Made by a program: the position numbers and the translations under genes. DNA of 64,000 nucleotides from Rhodococcoides kyotonense (GTDB taxonomy: Bacteria > Actinomycetota > Actinomycetes > Mycobacteriales > Mycobacteriaceae), in assembly GCF_001645385.1 (NCBI RefSeq), contig NZ_LVHI01000040.1, positions 1 through 64,000 on the forward strand, in the 5' to 3' direction. The notes below the pieces were generated by a model. That model searched no databases and was not told the DNA's origin. It saw nothing but the letters and a program-made list of their open reading frames with translations. Below, piece after piece: positions 26,623 through 37,555 of the stretch; positions within the stretch are counted from its first letter, which is position 1; every line of letters begins with the position of its first letter.

Positions 26623-27569
26623 GACGCGAGCCCGAGGATGTCGAGCAACTCGGCGTAACGCGTCAGCGCCGCCTCGATGAACTCGGGATGGTGTGCATAC
26701 CAGGCAATCTGGGCGATGCGGACCTCGTCGTCGGTCAGCGATGTGCCGTCGACCAGCCAACGGTCACGTGGTGACGCGGCCAGACTCAACGCCTCGACGA
26801 CGCGACTTTCCAACGGTGCGCGGACGTTTCCGAGGAGCTCGCGATCCGGCGCACTGGGGCCCGATGCGCCCAGCATGTCGAGCAGACGAGTTCCGAGCGT
26901 CATCAGCACCGGGTTTCCGGGATGATTGATCGTGTGAGCGGCACGGTCGCCCAGACCGAGCAGGACGTCGGAAACCCCTACGTCGCAGTGCTTCTCCTCG
27001 CGACGTGACAGTTGTTCGACACTCCACGCTGCGGCGGCGCGAATACGATCGGGGGTAACGTCGACGTCCCACTCCTCGCGGGCGAATCTGCCGTCACGCA
27101 CGGCGAGAATCGTGCGCAGGTCGTGATACGGAACGGCCGCGGGCACCGCCGACGGTCGGTCGGGCGAACGGACGATTGCCTGGAACGGAAACAGCCCGCC
27201 GTGTCGAACGACCGGCCAGACGATGGTCTTCGTGTCGGGTCCGGCGGCGTCCACGATGTCGGCCGTCCCGATCGGCAGGTCGCGATACCCGGCGCGCACG
27301 GGCTGCGACGCGATGACCGCGGCCCCGTCGAGAAGCCGTTCGACGTGAGGCAGATCGTCGGAAAGCAGCTCGTGCACCGGCGGGATGCGGACCGTTCGGT
27401 ACGGCAGATCCGGAGAGCTCGACAACACGATACGAAGGGCCTCTGCCTGGCAGTTTCCCCAGACGACCAGTACCGGCCGATCGTCTCGTCCTACCGCTTC
27501 GCTGACGCCGTAGAACTCCCCGTAATGCACTGTTCGGGCACTCGGGGTCCGTCCGCGGGGCGGTCTCAC
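26619..27569 (-). CDS. WcbI-like polysaccharide biosynthesis protein
   Basis: A 316-aa protein with the WcbI signature GNCQAEALR near residue 38. WcbI proteins bind CoA and are linked to acetylation of capsular polysaccharide. His residues in HTINHPGNP around 215 match a second conserved region. It is first in the minus-strand glycan operon. The GTG at 27569 lacks a good ribosome-binding site; GTG at 27530 is an alternative that keeps the whole conserved domain. The gene is divergent from a second glycosyltransferase operon. Confidence 0.75.
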   Translation of the reverse strand: MRPPRGRTPSARTVHYGEFYGVSEAVGRDDRPVLVVWGNCQAEALRIVLSSSPDLPYRTVRIPPVHELLSDDLPHVERLLDGAAVIASQPVRAGYRDLPIGTADIVDAAGPDTKTIVWPVVRHGGLFPFQAIVRSPDRPSAVPAAVPYHDLRTILAVRDGRFAREEWDVDVTPDRIRAAAAWSVEQLSRREEKHCDVGVSDVLLGLGDRAAHTINHPGNPVLMTLGTRLLDMLGASGPSAPDRELLGNVRAPLESRVVEALSLAASPRDRWLVDGTSLTDDEVRIAQIAWYAHHPEFIEAALTRYAELLDILGLAS

Positions 27570-27698
27570 AGCGCCGCCGCCGTCGCCGCACGTCGCGGTA
27601 GTATCTCCAACGTCACCAAGAACACTCCTTCTCGAGCAGCCGGGCAGGGTACCCCACTACCTCCTATATCCCGTCTGCAGACAGAGGAACCCTCCGAT
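27570..27698. promoter_or_regulatory. Divergent promoter region between two glycan operons
   Basis: A 129-bp gap from which both glycan operons start. A TAGTAT element at about 27599-27604 is a possible plus-strand -10. No stress-type motif and no clear operator are seen. Confidence 0.4.
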
Positions 27699-28778
27699 TT
27701 GATCACCGTCGCTTCGGTGCCCACCGCACACCAGTACGTGGCCCATCTCGAACCCGTCACCGGTACGACCGTCGTCCGGCTGCCGGATCCCATTCCGTCC
27801 GGCGCTACGACCAACGATCCGTGGTGGCCGCCTCGGTGGCTGGAAGCGGATTGGCTGGCGGAGAACGTCCACACGTTCGACGTGCTTCATCTGCACTTCG
27901 GTTTCGACGCACTTCCGCCCGAACAACTCGTCGACGTCGCCACCGTGTTGCGTGACCACGGCAAGCCCCTCGTCCTGACCGTGCACGACCTGCACAATCC
28001 GCACTTCGCGGACAACACGCTGCATCTCGAACATCTCGATGTGCTGGTGCCCGCCGCGGCCGAGGTCGTCACGTTGACCGACGGCGCTGCCGCCGAGATC
28101 GTGTCGCGCTGGGGCGTCGACGCCACCGTCGTGCCTCATCCGCATGTTGCTCCGCTCGATCTGATCGGTGGCCCACGCCCGAGTACCGACCGTTTCGTCA
28201 TCGGGGTCCATGCCAAGAACCTGCGCGCCAACCTCGATCCGCTGGCCGTCATGGATGCCGTCGTGAGAGCGGCCGACGAGATCCCCGACGCGGTCGTCCG
28301 GCTCGACATCGACGAACAAGTCTTCGGGTCCGACGACGAACGCGGCGTCAGGCCGGTCGGTGACGCGCTGCGACAGTACGAGAACCGCGGTGTCGACGTG
28401 CGAATCCACCGGCGCTTCGACGACGACGAACTATGGCGCTACCTGACCGAGATCGATGTGTCGGTGCTGCCGTACAGGTTCGGAACGCACTCGGGGTGGC
28501 TCGAGGCGTGTTACGACGTCGGCACGGCGGCGATCGCACCCGACTGCGGTTACTACGCCGAGCAGAAACCCTGTCACACGTATCGATTCGGCCTGGACAG
28601 GTTCGACCCCGAGTCGCTGACGACGGCCGTACACGACGCGTCCGACGCGCGTGGCCGTGTCGCCTCCGCGTCACGGCAGGCACGCGAGCAGGAACGAGTT
28701 CGAATCGCCGAGACGCACGAATCGATCTACCGTCGCGTACTCTCGCGCGCCGACTCGTCCGCGGCGGTACCGCGATGA
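27699..28778 (+). CDS. Glycosyltransferase, GT-B (GT4-like)
   Basis: A 359-aa GT-B glycosyltransferase. The N-terminal domain includes LHLHFGFDALPPEQL and LTVHDLHNPH; the C-terminal domain has DVSVLPYRFGTHSGWLEACY where the donor-binding EG motif of GT4 enzymes lies. The TTG at 27699 follows AGAGGAA by about 10 bases; the frame is open far upstream, but that part lies opposite the WcbI gene and is not protein-like. Its stop overlaps the next start (ATGA). It is first of three coupled plus-strand glycan genes. Confidence 0.8.
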   Translation: MITVASVPTAHQYVAHLEPVTGTTVVRLPDPIPSGATTNDPWWPPRWLEADWLAENVHTFDVLHLHFGFDALPPEQLVDVATVLRDHGKPLVLTVHDLHNPHFADNTLHLEHLDVLVPAAAEVVTLTDGAAAEIVSRWGVDATVVPHPHVAPLDLIGGPRPSTDRFVIGVHAKNLRANLDPLAVMDAVVRAADEIPDAVVRLDIDEQVFGSDDERGVRPVGDALRQYENRGVDVRIHRRFDDDELWRYLTEIDVSVLPYRFGTHSGWLEACYDVGTAAIAPDCGYYAEQKPCHTYRFGLDRFDPESLTTAVHDASDARGRVASASRQAREQERVRIAETHESIYRRVLSRADSSAAVPR

Positions 28779-29758
28779 TCGGTTACTACGCGCATCACCA
28801 CGGGTCCGGTCACGTCACCCGCGCCACGTCGATCGCGGCAGCCAGCGACGAGCAGTTCGTCGTTCTGTCGTCGCGAAAGCGACCGTCTCACAGCAACATC
28901 GAATGGGTCACGCTTCCTCTCGACGTCGACGAGGACGTCACCCCGATCGACCCGACCGTGGGCGGAACACTGCACTGGGCTCCGCTGGGTGTCCGCGGTC
29001 TGACGGACCGGATGGTTGCCATCGCGGACTGGATCGCACGCATGCGTCCGCGGGTGTTCGTCGTCGACGTGTCGGTGGAAGTGGCGGTGTTCGTTCGGCT
29101 GCTCGGCGTTCCGGTCGTCGTCATGGCGATGCCCGGCGAGCGAGACGACGCTCCACACCGACTCGCCTACCAGGCCGCGACCCGCATCGTCGCGCCGTGG
29201 TCGCAGTCTGTCTACGATCCGACGTGGTTGCGCATGCACGCCGACAAAACCGATTACGTCGGCGTCGTCAGCAGATTCGCCGGCCGCGCACACGAGACCG
29301 TCGACGACGCCCCAGGCGTGCTCGTGTTGGGCGGCGCGGGCGGAACCGCGCTCACCGCACGCGATATCGACGACGCAGCTGCATCCGACACTCGATTCGA
29401 TTGGGCGGCCGTGGGTCTCGACGCGTCGACCTGGGTCGACGACGTATGGCCCCTGCTGTGTTCCGCATCCGTCGTCGTCACGCACGCGGGTCAGAATGCG
29501 ATCGCGGATGTCGCGTGCGCAGGAACGCGCGCCGTCGTCATCCCGCAACATCGTCCGTACGACGAACAGGTCGCGACCGCAGCCGCGTTGGCGGGCTCGT
29601 CGGTGGCCGTCACTGCGGCGCAATGGCCGTCGGCGGAGAATTGGCCACGACTGCTCGACGACGCATTGGCGTTGAATCCCGCTGCGTGGAAACAGGTTCG
29701 GCAGAACGGCGCCGCCGAACGTGCGGCCTCCGCGATCTCTCGGGCGGTGCCGTCGTGA
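28775..29758 (+). CDS. MurG/GT28-like glycosyltransferase
   Basis: A 327-aa GT-B enzyme. The start MIGYYAHHHGSGHVTRA has the glycine-rich N-terminal loop of MurG-type enzymes (GSGH), and the C-terminal part has VVTHAGQNAIADVACAG, the donor-recognition helix of GT28. The donor is probably a UDP-sugar. It is coupled at both ends by ATGA and GTGA overlaps within the plus-strand glycan operon. It is too divergent to be MurG itself and is not in a cell-wall cluster. Confidence 0.83.
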   Translation: MIGYYAHHHGSGHVTRATSIAAASDEQFVVLSSRKRPSHSNIEWVTLPLDVDEDVTPIDPTVGGTLHWAPLGVRGLTDRMVAIADWIARMRPRVFVVDVSVEVAVFVRLLGVPVVVMAMPGERDDAPHRLAYQAATRIVAPWSQSVYDPTWLRMHADKTDYVGVVSRFAGRAHETVDDAPGVLVLGGAGGTALTARDIDDAAASDTRFDWAAVGLDASTWVDDVWPLLCSASVVVTHAGQNAIADVACAGTRAVVIPQHRPYDEQVATAAALAGSSVAVTAAQWPSAENWPRLLDDALALNPAAWKQVRQNGAAERAASAISRAVPS

Positions 29759-30573
29759 ACATCGCCGTCGTCACCGTCGTCTCGGGACGGCACGAGCACC
29801 TGGCAGGCCAACTGCGTGGCCTCGCAGAGTCGTCGCCGGCACCCTGGCTGCACGTCGTCGTCGCGATGGGTGACGACGCGATCACCGACGTGGTTGCCGA
29901 AAGCGGTAGCGACGCGGCTGTCGTCTCGGTGGATGCGCCGAGGCCGCAACTGCCGATTGCTCACGCGCGCAACACCGGTGCGACGACGGCGATCGAGGCG
30001 GGAGCCGACGTGTTGGTCTTCCTGGACGTCGACTGCATCCCCGGCACGGACATGCTGAGGCGGTACGCGGATGCTGCTCGCAGCCATGGGCACTACCTGC
30101 TGTGCGGCCCGGTCACGTACCTCCCTCCCAAGGACGGGCCGTGGGCCACCGACGAACTCGTCGCCAACACGCGCCCGCACACTGCCCGACCCGACCCACT
30201 TCCCGGAATCGTCGAGGAAGGTGACAACTACGATCTGTTCTGGTCGCTGTCGTTCGGTGTCACGCCGGCGACGTGGGCGTCGATCGGCGGATTCTTCGAG
30301 GGCTATTCGGGTTACGGCGGCGAGGACACCGATTTCGCTGCAACGGCACGAGCGGCGGGCGTCGGACTCGGCTGGGTGGGTGGGGCGCACGCCTATCACC
30401 AACACCACCCGGTGTCGTCGCCACCCGTCGAGCATCTCGACGACATCGTGCGCAATTCCGCTGTCTTCCACAGGCGCTGGAATCGTTGGCCGATGGAGGG
30501 ATGGTTGACCGAATTCGAGCGCCGAGGTCTGATCACTCGGACGCAGGCAGGTACTATTTCTCGCATCCACTGA
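29755..30573 (+). CDS. Glycosyltransferase family 2 protein
   Basis: A 272-aa GT-A glycosyltransferase beginning MNIAVVTVVSGRHEHL. The DxD-type metal motif is in VFLDVDC near residue 92, and the acceptor/base region is GYGGEDTDFAA near 184, followed by a HAYHQHHP segment. The GTG start overlaps the MurG-like gene stop. It shares the GGED pattern with the GT2 of the opposite operon, so the two may extend the same polymer. Confidence 0.87.
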   Translation: MNIAVVTVVSGRHEHLAGQLRGLAESSPAPWLHVVVAMGDDAITDVVAESGSDAAVVSVDAPRPQLPIAHARNTGATTAIEAGADVLVFLDVDCIPGTDMLRRYADAARSHGHYLLCGPVTYLPPKDGPWATDELVANTRPHTARPDPLPGIVEEGDNYDLFWSLSFGVTPATWASIGGFFEGYSGYGGEDTDFAATARAAGVGLGWVGGAHAYHQHHPVSSPPVEHLDDIVRNSAVFHRRWNRWPMEGWLTEFERRGLITRTQAGTISRIH

Positions 30574-30660
30574 ACGTGGAGTGAACAACGGACCAACGGG
30601 TAAACATCGTCGGGCCCACCACCTCCGGACCCACGCGACCAGACCGAGGACTGACTGCTC

Positions 30661-31137
30661 ATGAGTACATCGCCCACAACCGACCGTCCACCGACTCTGG
30701 TGAGAGCCTGGGCGGGCGACCTCGAAACGGATCGGCTCTACGCCCTGCTGAAGTTGCGCGTAGAGGTGTTCGTCGTCGAGCAGGCTTACTTCTACCCGGA
30801 GCTCGACGGATACGATCTGCTTCCGCGCACTCGGCACTTCTGGCTCGAGCGGGACGGGGACGTCATCGGAACCGTGCGCCTGTTGGAAGAGAATTCGGGC
30901 AACGAGAAGTCCTACAGCCTCGGGCACCTGTGCACCCGGCGCGCCGATCGCGGCCACGGCCACACGACGCGGTTGCTGCAGGCAGCCCTGGCCGACGTCG
31001 GGTCAGCGCCCTGCCGTATCGATTCACCGAGCTACCTCGTCGAGATGTACACGCGTCACGGATTCGTTCAGGTCGGTGACGAGATCATCGACAACGGAGT
31101 GCCGCTGGTTCCGTTGCTACGGGACACCCGCCCGTAA
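30661..31137 (+). CDS. GNAT family N-acetyltransferase (ElaA-like)
   Basis: A 158-aa acetyltransferase. The N-terminal LLKLRVEVFVVEQ is the ElaA pattern, and the acetyl-CoA loop is RRADRGHGHTTRLL around 93-106. The C-terminus has YTRHGFVQVGDEI. The substrate is unknown. It is 87 bases downstream of the glycan operon, with GACTGCTC rather than a strong ribosome-binding site before the ATG. Confidence 0.87.
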   Translation: MSTSPTTDRPPTLVRAWAGDLETDRLYALLKLRVEVFVVEQAYFYPELDGYDLLPRTRHFWLERDGDVIGTVRLLEENSGNEKSYSLGHLCTRRADRGHGHTTRLLQAALADVGSAPCRIDSPSYLVEMYTRHGFVQVGDEIIDNGVPLVPLLRDTRP

Positions 31138-31161
31138 CGACGGAACCAGCGTGCGAGCGAC

Positions 31162-31353
31162 TCAGTGGGGTCGGTTGCCGTCGGTGTCGTCGAAGAAGGA
31201 CCACTCGCCGTCGTGGTCGACCTCGATGCGCCAGCCCAGCTCGGTATCGTCTGCCTTCTGGTCGATGAACCATGCGTGCGCGTCGTCGGCGCTCTCGATG
31301 GTCTTGGTTGCCACGACGTCGCCCTTGGGGTTCAGAACTCTGTAATCAGCCAT
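31162..31353 (-). CDS. Small hypothetical protein, 63 aa
   Basis: A short acidic protein starting MADYRVLNPKGDVVATK with SADDAHAWFIDQK and a C-terminal WRIEVDHDGEWSFFDD. It looks like a small beta-rich fold. I recognise no named family. It is divergent from glgX, and a clear stress-type promoter lies immediately upstream (31362-31388), which supports it as a real gene. Confidence 0.72.
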   Translation of the reverse strand: MADYRVLNPKGDVVATKTIESADDAHAWFIDQKADDTELGWRIEVDHDGEWSFFDDTDGNRPH

Positions 31354-31361
31354 GCCTGTCC

Positions 31362-31388
31362 GTACCCGGCGCCGCGTCGATCTCAAAC
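31362..31388 (-). promoter_or_regulatory. SigF/SigB-type promoter candidate of the 63-aa gene
   Basis: On the minus strand, GTTT (31388-31385), 17 bases, then GGGTAC (31367-31362), ending 8 bases before the ATG at 31353. It is back to back with the glgX promoter. Confidence 0.68.
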
Positions 31389-31390
31389 GT

Positions 31391-31415
31391 GTTTACCCCA
31401 CCCTGCGCGGGGTAC
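31391..31415 (+). promoter_or_regulatory. SigF/SigB-type promoter candidate of glgX
   Basis: GTTT (31391-31394), 15 bases, then GGGTAC (31410-31415), 9 bases before the glgX ATG. A TACCCC / GGGGTA inverted repeat spans 31394-31414 and may modulate use. Confidence 0.68.
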
Positions 31416-31424
31416 AGGGCTGCA

Positions 31425-33464
<2,040 letters not shown>

Positions 33465-33470
33465 CGCCCC

Positions 33471-33512
33471 CGTGCTCGGCAATGTACAGCGGGCTGTACA
33501 TTGCCGAGCACG
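33471..33512. terminator. Long hairpin between glgX and the acyl-CoA dehydrogenase gene
   Basis: A perfect 20-bp inverted repeat (CGTGCTCGGCAATGTACAGC and its complement) with a 2-base gap. It lies between convergent genes and ends 9 bases before the acyl-CoA dehydrogenase stop. There is no T-tract, so it is a terminator of the hairpin-only kind or a transcript-end stabiliser. Confidence 0.75.
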
Positions 33513-33521
33513 GGTCTGCGG

Positions 33522-35297
33522 TCAGAACCAGGCGGGATTCGCGTCCAGCGTCGTACGATCATGCGAGGCAAGCACATCGAGCTGGGGCCCGACCTTGGGC
33601 AACTCGTAGCGGAAGAAGTAGCGAGCAGCGTGCCGCTTGCCGTCGTAGAAATCGCCGGACTTGTCGGCGACGGCGAGGAGCTGTTCGAGCCACATCCATG
33701 CAATGACGATGTGCCCCATCGCTTCCAGGTAGATCGTCGAGTTGGCCAGCGCGACAGCGGGATCACCCGTCGCCCAGAGTCCGGCGGTGACTTCGGCGAT
33801 TCGCTGAGTCGCTGCGTTCAGCGGGTCCGCGTAGTCCGACAGGCCGGCCGCCCGTGCAGCCTCGACGGTGGCCGCGATGCGGCCGACGAGCAGCATCAGT
33901 CCTGCACCACCCTGCATCGTGACCTTCCGGCCGAGCAGGTCGAGCCCTTGAATGCCGTGCGTGCCTTCGTGGATGGGATTGAGACGATTGTCGCGGTAGT
34001 ACTGTTCGACGTCGTAATCCCGGGTGTAGCCGTACCCGCCGTGGACCTGGATGGCGAGGCTGTTGGCCTCGAGACACCACTGCGACGGCCAACTCTTCGC
34101 GATCGGCGTCAGGACGTCCAGCAGCAGAGTCGACTCGGCCTTCACCTCGTCGTCGTCCGCCGTGTCCTGCTCGTCGACGAGGCGTGAGCAGTACAGACCC
34201 AGTGCAAGCGCGCCCTCGACGTACGACTTCTGCGCCAGCAGCATGCGCCTGACGTCGGCGTGTTCGATCAACGGAACCGGCGCTGAGAGAGGGTCTTTCG
34301 CACCGAGAGCACGTCCCTGAGTCCGCACCTTCGCATAGTCGACCGACTTCAGATAACCGACGTACCCGAGCGCGATCGCCAGGAAGCCCACGCCGATGCG
34401 CGCCTCGTTCATCATGTGGAACATGTACGACAACCCGCGGTGCTCCTCGCCGACGAGGAAGCCGATCGCCCCGGACTGCCCGTCGGGCGAATGGGTTCCG
34501 TCACCGAACGCCAACAGCGTGTTGGTGGTACCGCGGTTGCCCATCTTGTGATTCAGCCCGACGAGAGTCACGTCGTTGCGCGTGCCGCCCGGGAGGAACT
34601 TCGGAACGATGAACAGCGAGATACCTTTGACGCCGGGTCCACCACCCTCCGCCTTGGCCAGGACGAGATGGACGATGTTCTCGGTGAGCTCGTGGTCACC
34701 TGCCGAGATCCACATCTTGGTGCCGGTGAGCCGGTAGCTGCCGTCGTCCTGCCGCAGGGCGCGCGTGGTGATGTCGGCGAGCGACGATCCTGCCTGTGGT
34801 TCCGACAGACACATCGTGCCGAAGTACCTGCCTTCGAGCATCGGCCGGACGTAGTCGTCGATCTGGGACGCGGTCCCGTACGTCGCGATCAGATTCGCGT
34901 TGGCCACCGTCAGAAACGGATAGGACGCCGTCGACGCATTGGCCGCCTGGAACCAGGCCATCGCCGCCCGCGCGACGGTCGTCGGCAACTGCATTCCCCC
35001 GACGCTCTCGTCGAACTGGCTCGCGATCAGCCCCGCCGCCGAGTACGCGTCGAGAGCCGTCTTCACGTCGTCGATCATCTCGACGGAACCGTCGGGGCGC
35101 ATCCTGGGTTCCTGCGCGTCGGACTTCTTGTTGTGCGGTTCGAAATGCTTGTGCGCGAGATCCGCACACAGGTCCATGACGGCATCGAACGTCTGACGTG
35201 AATGTTCGGCGAAACGCTTGCGCGACAACAACGATTCGACGTCGAGCCATTCGTAGAGCAGAAAGTCGAGGTCGCGGCGAGAAAGCACGTCGGTCAT
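33522..35297 (-). CDS. Acyl-CoA dehydrogenase, long form
   Basis: An FAD-dependent acyl-CoA dehydrogenase of 591 aa, longer than the usual 380-400. The FAD-binding segment MCLSEPQAGSSLAD lies near 190-203, and the region RLNPIHEGTHGIQGLDLLGRK near 440-460 carries the catalytic base of long-form enzymes. The C-terminal 130 residues form the extra helical domain of AcdB/FadE5-type enzymes. Substrates are probably medium to long acyl-CoAs. The ATG at 35297 was chosen with a CGAGG upstream. It lies 49 bases after a ScbR-like gene on the same strand. Confidence 0.9.
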   Translation of the reverse strand: MTDVLSRRDLDFLLYEWLDVESLLSRKRFAEHSRQTFDAVMDLCADLAHKHFEPHNKKSDAQEPRMRPDGSVEMIDDVKTALDAYSAAGLIASQFDESVGGMQLPTTVARAAMAWFQAANASTASYPFLTVANANLIATYGTASQIDDYVRPMLEGRYFGTMCLSEPQAGSSLADITTRALRQDDGSYRLTGTKMWISAGDHELTENIVHLVLAKAEGGGPGVKGISLFIVPKFLPGGTRNDVTLVGLNHKMGNRGTTNTLLAFGDGTHSPDGQSGAIGFLVGEEHRGLSYMFHMMNEARIGVGFLAIALGYVGYLKSVDYAKVRTQGRALGAKDPLSAPVPLIEHADVRRMLLAQKSYVEGALALGLYCSRLVDEQDTADDDEVKAESTLLLDVLTPIAKSWPSQWCLEANSLAIQVHGGYGYTRDYDVEQYYRDNRLNPIHEGTHGIQGLDLLGRKVTMQGGAGLMLLVGRIAATVEAARAAGLSDYADPLNAATQRIAEVTAGLWATGDPAVALANSTIYLEAMGHIVIAWMWLEQLLAVADKSGDFYDGKRHAARYFFRYELPKVGPQLDVLASHDRTTLDANPAWF

Positions 35298-35346
35298 GAA
35301 AAGCCTCGTTCCGGACAACGGTCGTGTCCTGAAATCGAAATATACG

Positions 35347-35988
35347 CTAGGACGCCGCCCAGTTCCGCGGCTCGTTGCGCGCGACCGCCAAAGCCCGATC
35401 GAGGGCCGAGTCCGCTGCCACGGCCGGCAGCAGGATTTGCCACATCTCACTCAGGCGCTGGTACAGATCCGAGCGACCGTGCAGAACCTCCGACAACGTC
35501 TGCACGCCCGTGAAGGCACCGACCACGAACTTGGCCAACATCTCCGGGTCGACGCCGTCGACGAGGTCGCCTTCGGCGGCAGCCCTGGCCGCAAGTTTGC
35601 CGATCGATTCGATCCAGTCGATGTAAGGACGTTTCACCGGCGTCTGGATGCTGCCGATCTCGAGCGTCAGTCGCATTCCACCACGTGCGACAGGCTCGAC
35701 GACGAGCTGACGCGCCAACTCCTGGCTGGCGAGGATCATCGCGTCCAGCGCGGTGGGAACATGATCGAGAACCGTCCGCAGACCGTCCATGGCGAGCTGA
35801 TGTTGAGCGTCGATGACCGCGTTGGCGAGATCTTCCTTCGACGAGAAGTGGAAGTACATCGCGCCTTTGGTCACCCCGGCGTGCGAGAGGATCGTGGACA
35901 GGCTTGCCGTTCCGTACCCGTACTTCTCGAAGCTGACGGCTGCGCCCACCAGCACGGCCTGGCGAGTGTTCTCAGCACGCTCCTGCAT
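35347..35988 (-). CDS. ScbR-like TetR regulator (gamma-butyrolactone receptor type)
   Basis: A TetR-family repressor of 213 aa. The N-terminus RAENTRQAVLVGAAVSFE, then GYGTASLSTI and AGVTKGAMYFHFSSKEDLA, matches the ScbR/TylP gamma-butyrolactone receptor group closely. The C-terminal ligand domain is divergent. It is upstream of, and on the same strand as, the acyl-CoA dehydrogenase gene. It may sense an acyl-CoA-derived or butyrolactone-like signal and regulate that gene; this is inference. The ATG at 35988 was chosen; the longer frame lacks similarity. Confidence 0.85.
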   Translation of the reverse strand: MQERAENTRQAVLVGAAVSFEKYGYGTASLSTILSHAGVTKGAMYFHFSSKEDLANAVIDAQHQLAMDGLRTVLDHVPTALDAMILASQELARQLVVEPVARGGMRLTLEIGSIQTPVKRPYIDWIESIGKLAARAAAEGDLVDGVDPEMLAKFVVGAFTGVQTLSEVLHGRSDLYQRLSEMWQILLPAVAADSALDRALAVARNEPRNWAAS

Positions 35989-36115
35989 GTACCCCGACCG
36001 CTCCTCGTGTGCTTTCGATGACGCCCGACGACCTCCGTGTGTGATCCACCGATCAACCATATCGGGTCGGGTGTCGGTTGTTCGAATGACACCGGCTACG
36101 AAACGCCGTGGTCGG

Positions 36116-36724
36116 TCAGCGCGCCGTGTACGTCGCTGCCGCCGGGAGGTCGGACTCCTCGCCTGCCCGCCAGGATCCGGGATCGTCGCCGAGTTGCACG
36201 AGCAGCGGCATTTGTTCCTCGCACCACGGCGACACGTCTCCCCCATCGAGAACGAACCGGGAGAACTCCGACCACGGAATCCAGTCCGCACGATGCACCT
36301 CGTCCGGATTCGGCTCGGGGGCGGGCCCGTCGTAGCGCACTCCGAACACCGGGCAGATCTCGTTCTCGACCACGCCGTTCTCCATGACCGCGCGATAGCG
36401 GAACTTCGGAAGTAACAGGAACGGGGCGGTGACGGTGATTCCGAGTTCCTGCTTCAAACGGCGAATCACCGCCTCTCCCATGTCTTCTCCGGGCGCAGGA
36501 TGACCGCAGCAACTGTTCGTTCTCACCCCTGGCCACGTGTTCTTGTGACGCGCACGCTCGGTGACGAGCACTCGGCCGTCCCCGTCGAACACGTAGCACG
36601 AGAACGCGAGATGGAGCGGCGTGCTCGTCGTGTGCACCGACGACTTGGGATGCGTTCCGACAGCATTCCCCTCGGAATCGACAAGGACTACTTCTTCTGT
36701 CACACGGGTTCCGATGGTGGTCAC
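36116..36724 (-). CDS. idi: Isopentenyl-diphosphate delta-isomerase, type 1
   Basis: A Nudix-fold enzyme of 202 aa interconverting IPP and DMAPP for isoprenoid synthesis. Catalytic Cys73 is in NSCCGHP, with metal ligand His75, and the acidic pair Glu120/Glu122 is in VENEIC. GEDMGEAVIRRLKQELGI is the Nudix box. The start is GTG at 36724. It lies in a same-strand run with the ABC genes but is probably separate, 54 bases downstream of the ATPase stop. The product could feed carotenoid or menaquinone synthesis. Confidence 0.93.
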   Translation of the reverse strand: MTTIGTRVTEEVVLVDSEGNAVGTHPKSSVHTTSTPLHLAFSCYVFDGDGRVLVTERARHKNTWPGVRTNSCCGHPAPGEDMGEAVIRRLKQELGITVTAPFLLLPKFRYRAVMENGVVENEICPVFGVRYDGPAPEPNPDEVHRADWIPWSEFSRFVLDGGDVSPWCEEQMPLLVQLGDDPGSWRAGEESDLPAAATYTAR

Positions 36725-36778
36725 GCTACCGAGTGTCCCCGAAAATCGGGTTCTCCGAAACCTTGCAGAGCCGACGCC

Positions 36779-37555
36779 TCAGAGAATGCGACTCAAGAAC
36801 TGCCGAGTCCGAGGGTTCTTCGGGTTCGTGAAGAATTCGTTCGGCGGTGCGTCCTCGACGATTCTGCCGTCACTCATGAACACCACGCGATCGGCGGCAG
36901 CGCGTGCGAATCCCATCTCGTGGCTGACCACCACCATGGTCATCCCTTCGTCACGCAGCCTGATCATGACGTCCAGCACCTCGTTCACCATCTCGGGATC
37001 CAGGGCGGATGTGGGTTCGTCGAACAGCATCACCTTCGGCTTCATTGCGAGCGCTCGTGCGATGGCCACTCTCTGCTGCTGGCCACCGGACAGTTGTGAC
37101 GGGTAGTTGTCGCCCTTGTCACCGAGGCCGACCATGTCGAGCAGGGACAAGGCCTCGGACCGCGCCTGATCCTTCGATATGCCGAGTACGTGCCGCGGTC
37201 CGGCCGCCACGTTCTCGACGGCGGTCATCATCGGAAACAGATTGAAACTCTGGAACACCATGCCGGTGTGGTGTCGCTGTTTCGCCAGACGCGACTCCGA
37301 CAGCGGTCGACGCGTCGCGTCGTCCGAAAATCCCATCACCTCGCCGCATACACGGACGGTGCCCGAGTCGATCGTCTCCAAGCAGTTCAACGTGCGCAGC
37401 AACGTACTCTTTCCGCTTCCCGACGGACCGAGCAGCAGCACCACTTCGCCCCTGCGCACCGAGAAGTCGATGCCGTCGAGCACCACCAGATCGTTGTACG
37501 CCTTGGTCATACCGCTTACGTCGATCATCGTCACGCCAGTGTCCAGCATCGTCAT
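36779..37555 (-). CDS. Amino-acid-type ABC transporter ATP-binding protein
   Basis: A 258-aa ATPase of the polar-amino-acid import family (HisP/GlnQ-like). Walker A is GPSGSGKST (about 44-52), the signature LSGGQQQR near 158, Walker [10 protein letters not shown] near 178, and the switch His is in VVVSHEMG. It overlaps the permease stop (ATGA) and is the last gene of a three-gene importer operon with permease and binding lipoprotein. The shared operator candidate suggests control by the adjacent LacI protein. Confidence 0.93.
   Translation of the reverse strand: MTMLDTGVTMIDVSGMTKAYNDLVVLDGIDFSVRRGEVVLLLGPSGSGKSTLLRTLNCLETIDSGTVRVCGEVMGFSDDATRRPLSESRLAKQRHHTGMVFQSFNLFPMMTAVENVAAGPRHVLGISKDQARSEALSLLDMVGLGDKGDNYPSQLSGGQQQRVAIARALAMKPKVMLFDEPTSALDPEMVNEVLDVMIRLRDEGMTMVVVSHEMGFARAAADRVVFMSDGRIVEDAPPNEFFTNPKNPRTRQFLSRIL

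Noticed and set aside
27012-27698. N-terminal extension of the plus-strand GT-B gene
   Set aside because: It runs opposite the WcbI-like gene and its sequence is not protein-like; the TTG at 27699 has a ribosome-binding site.
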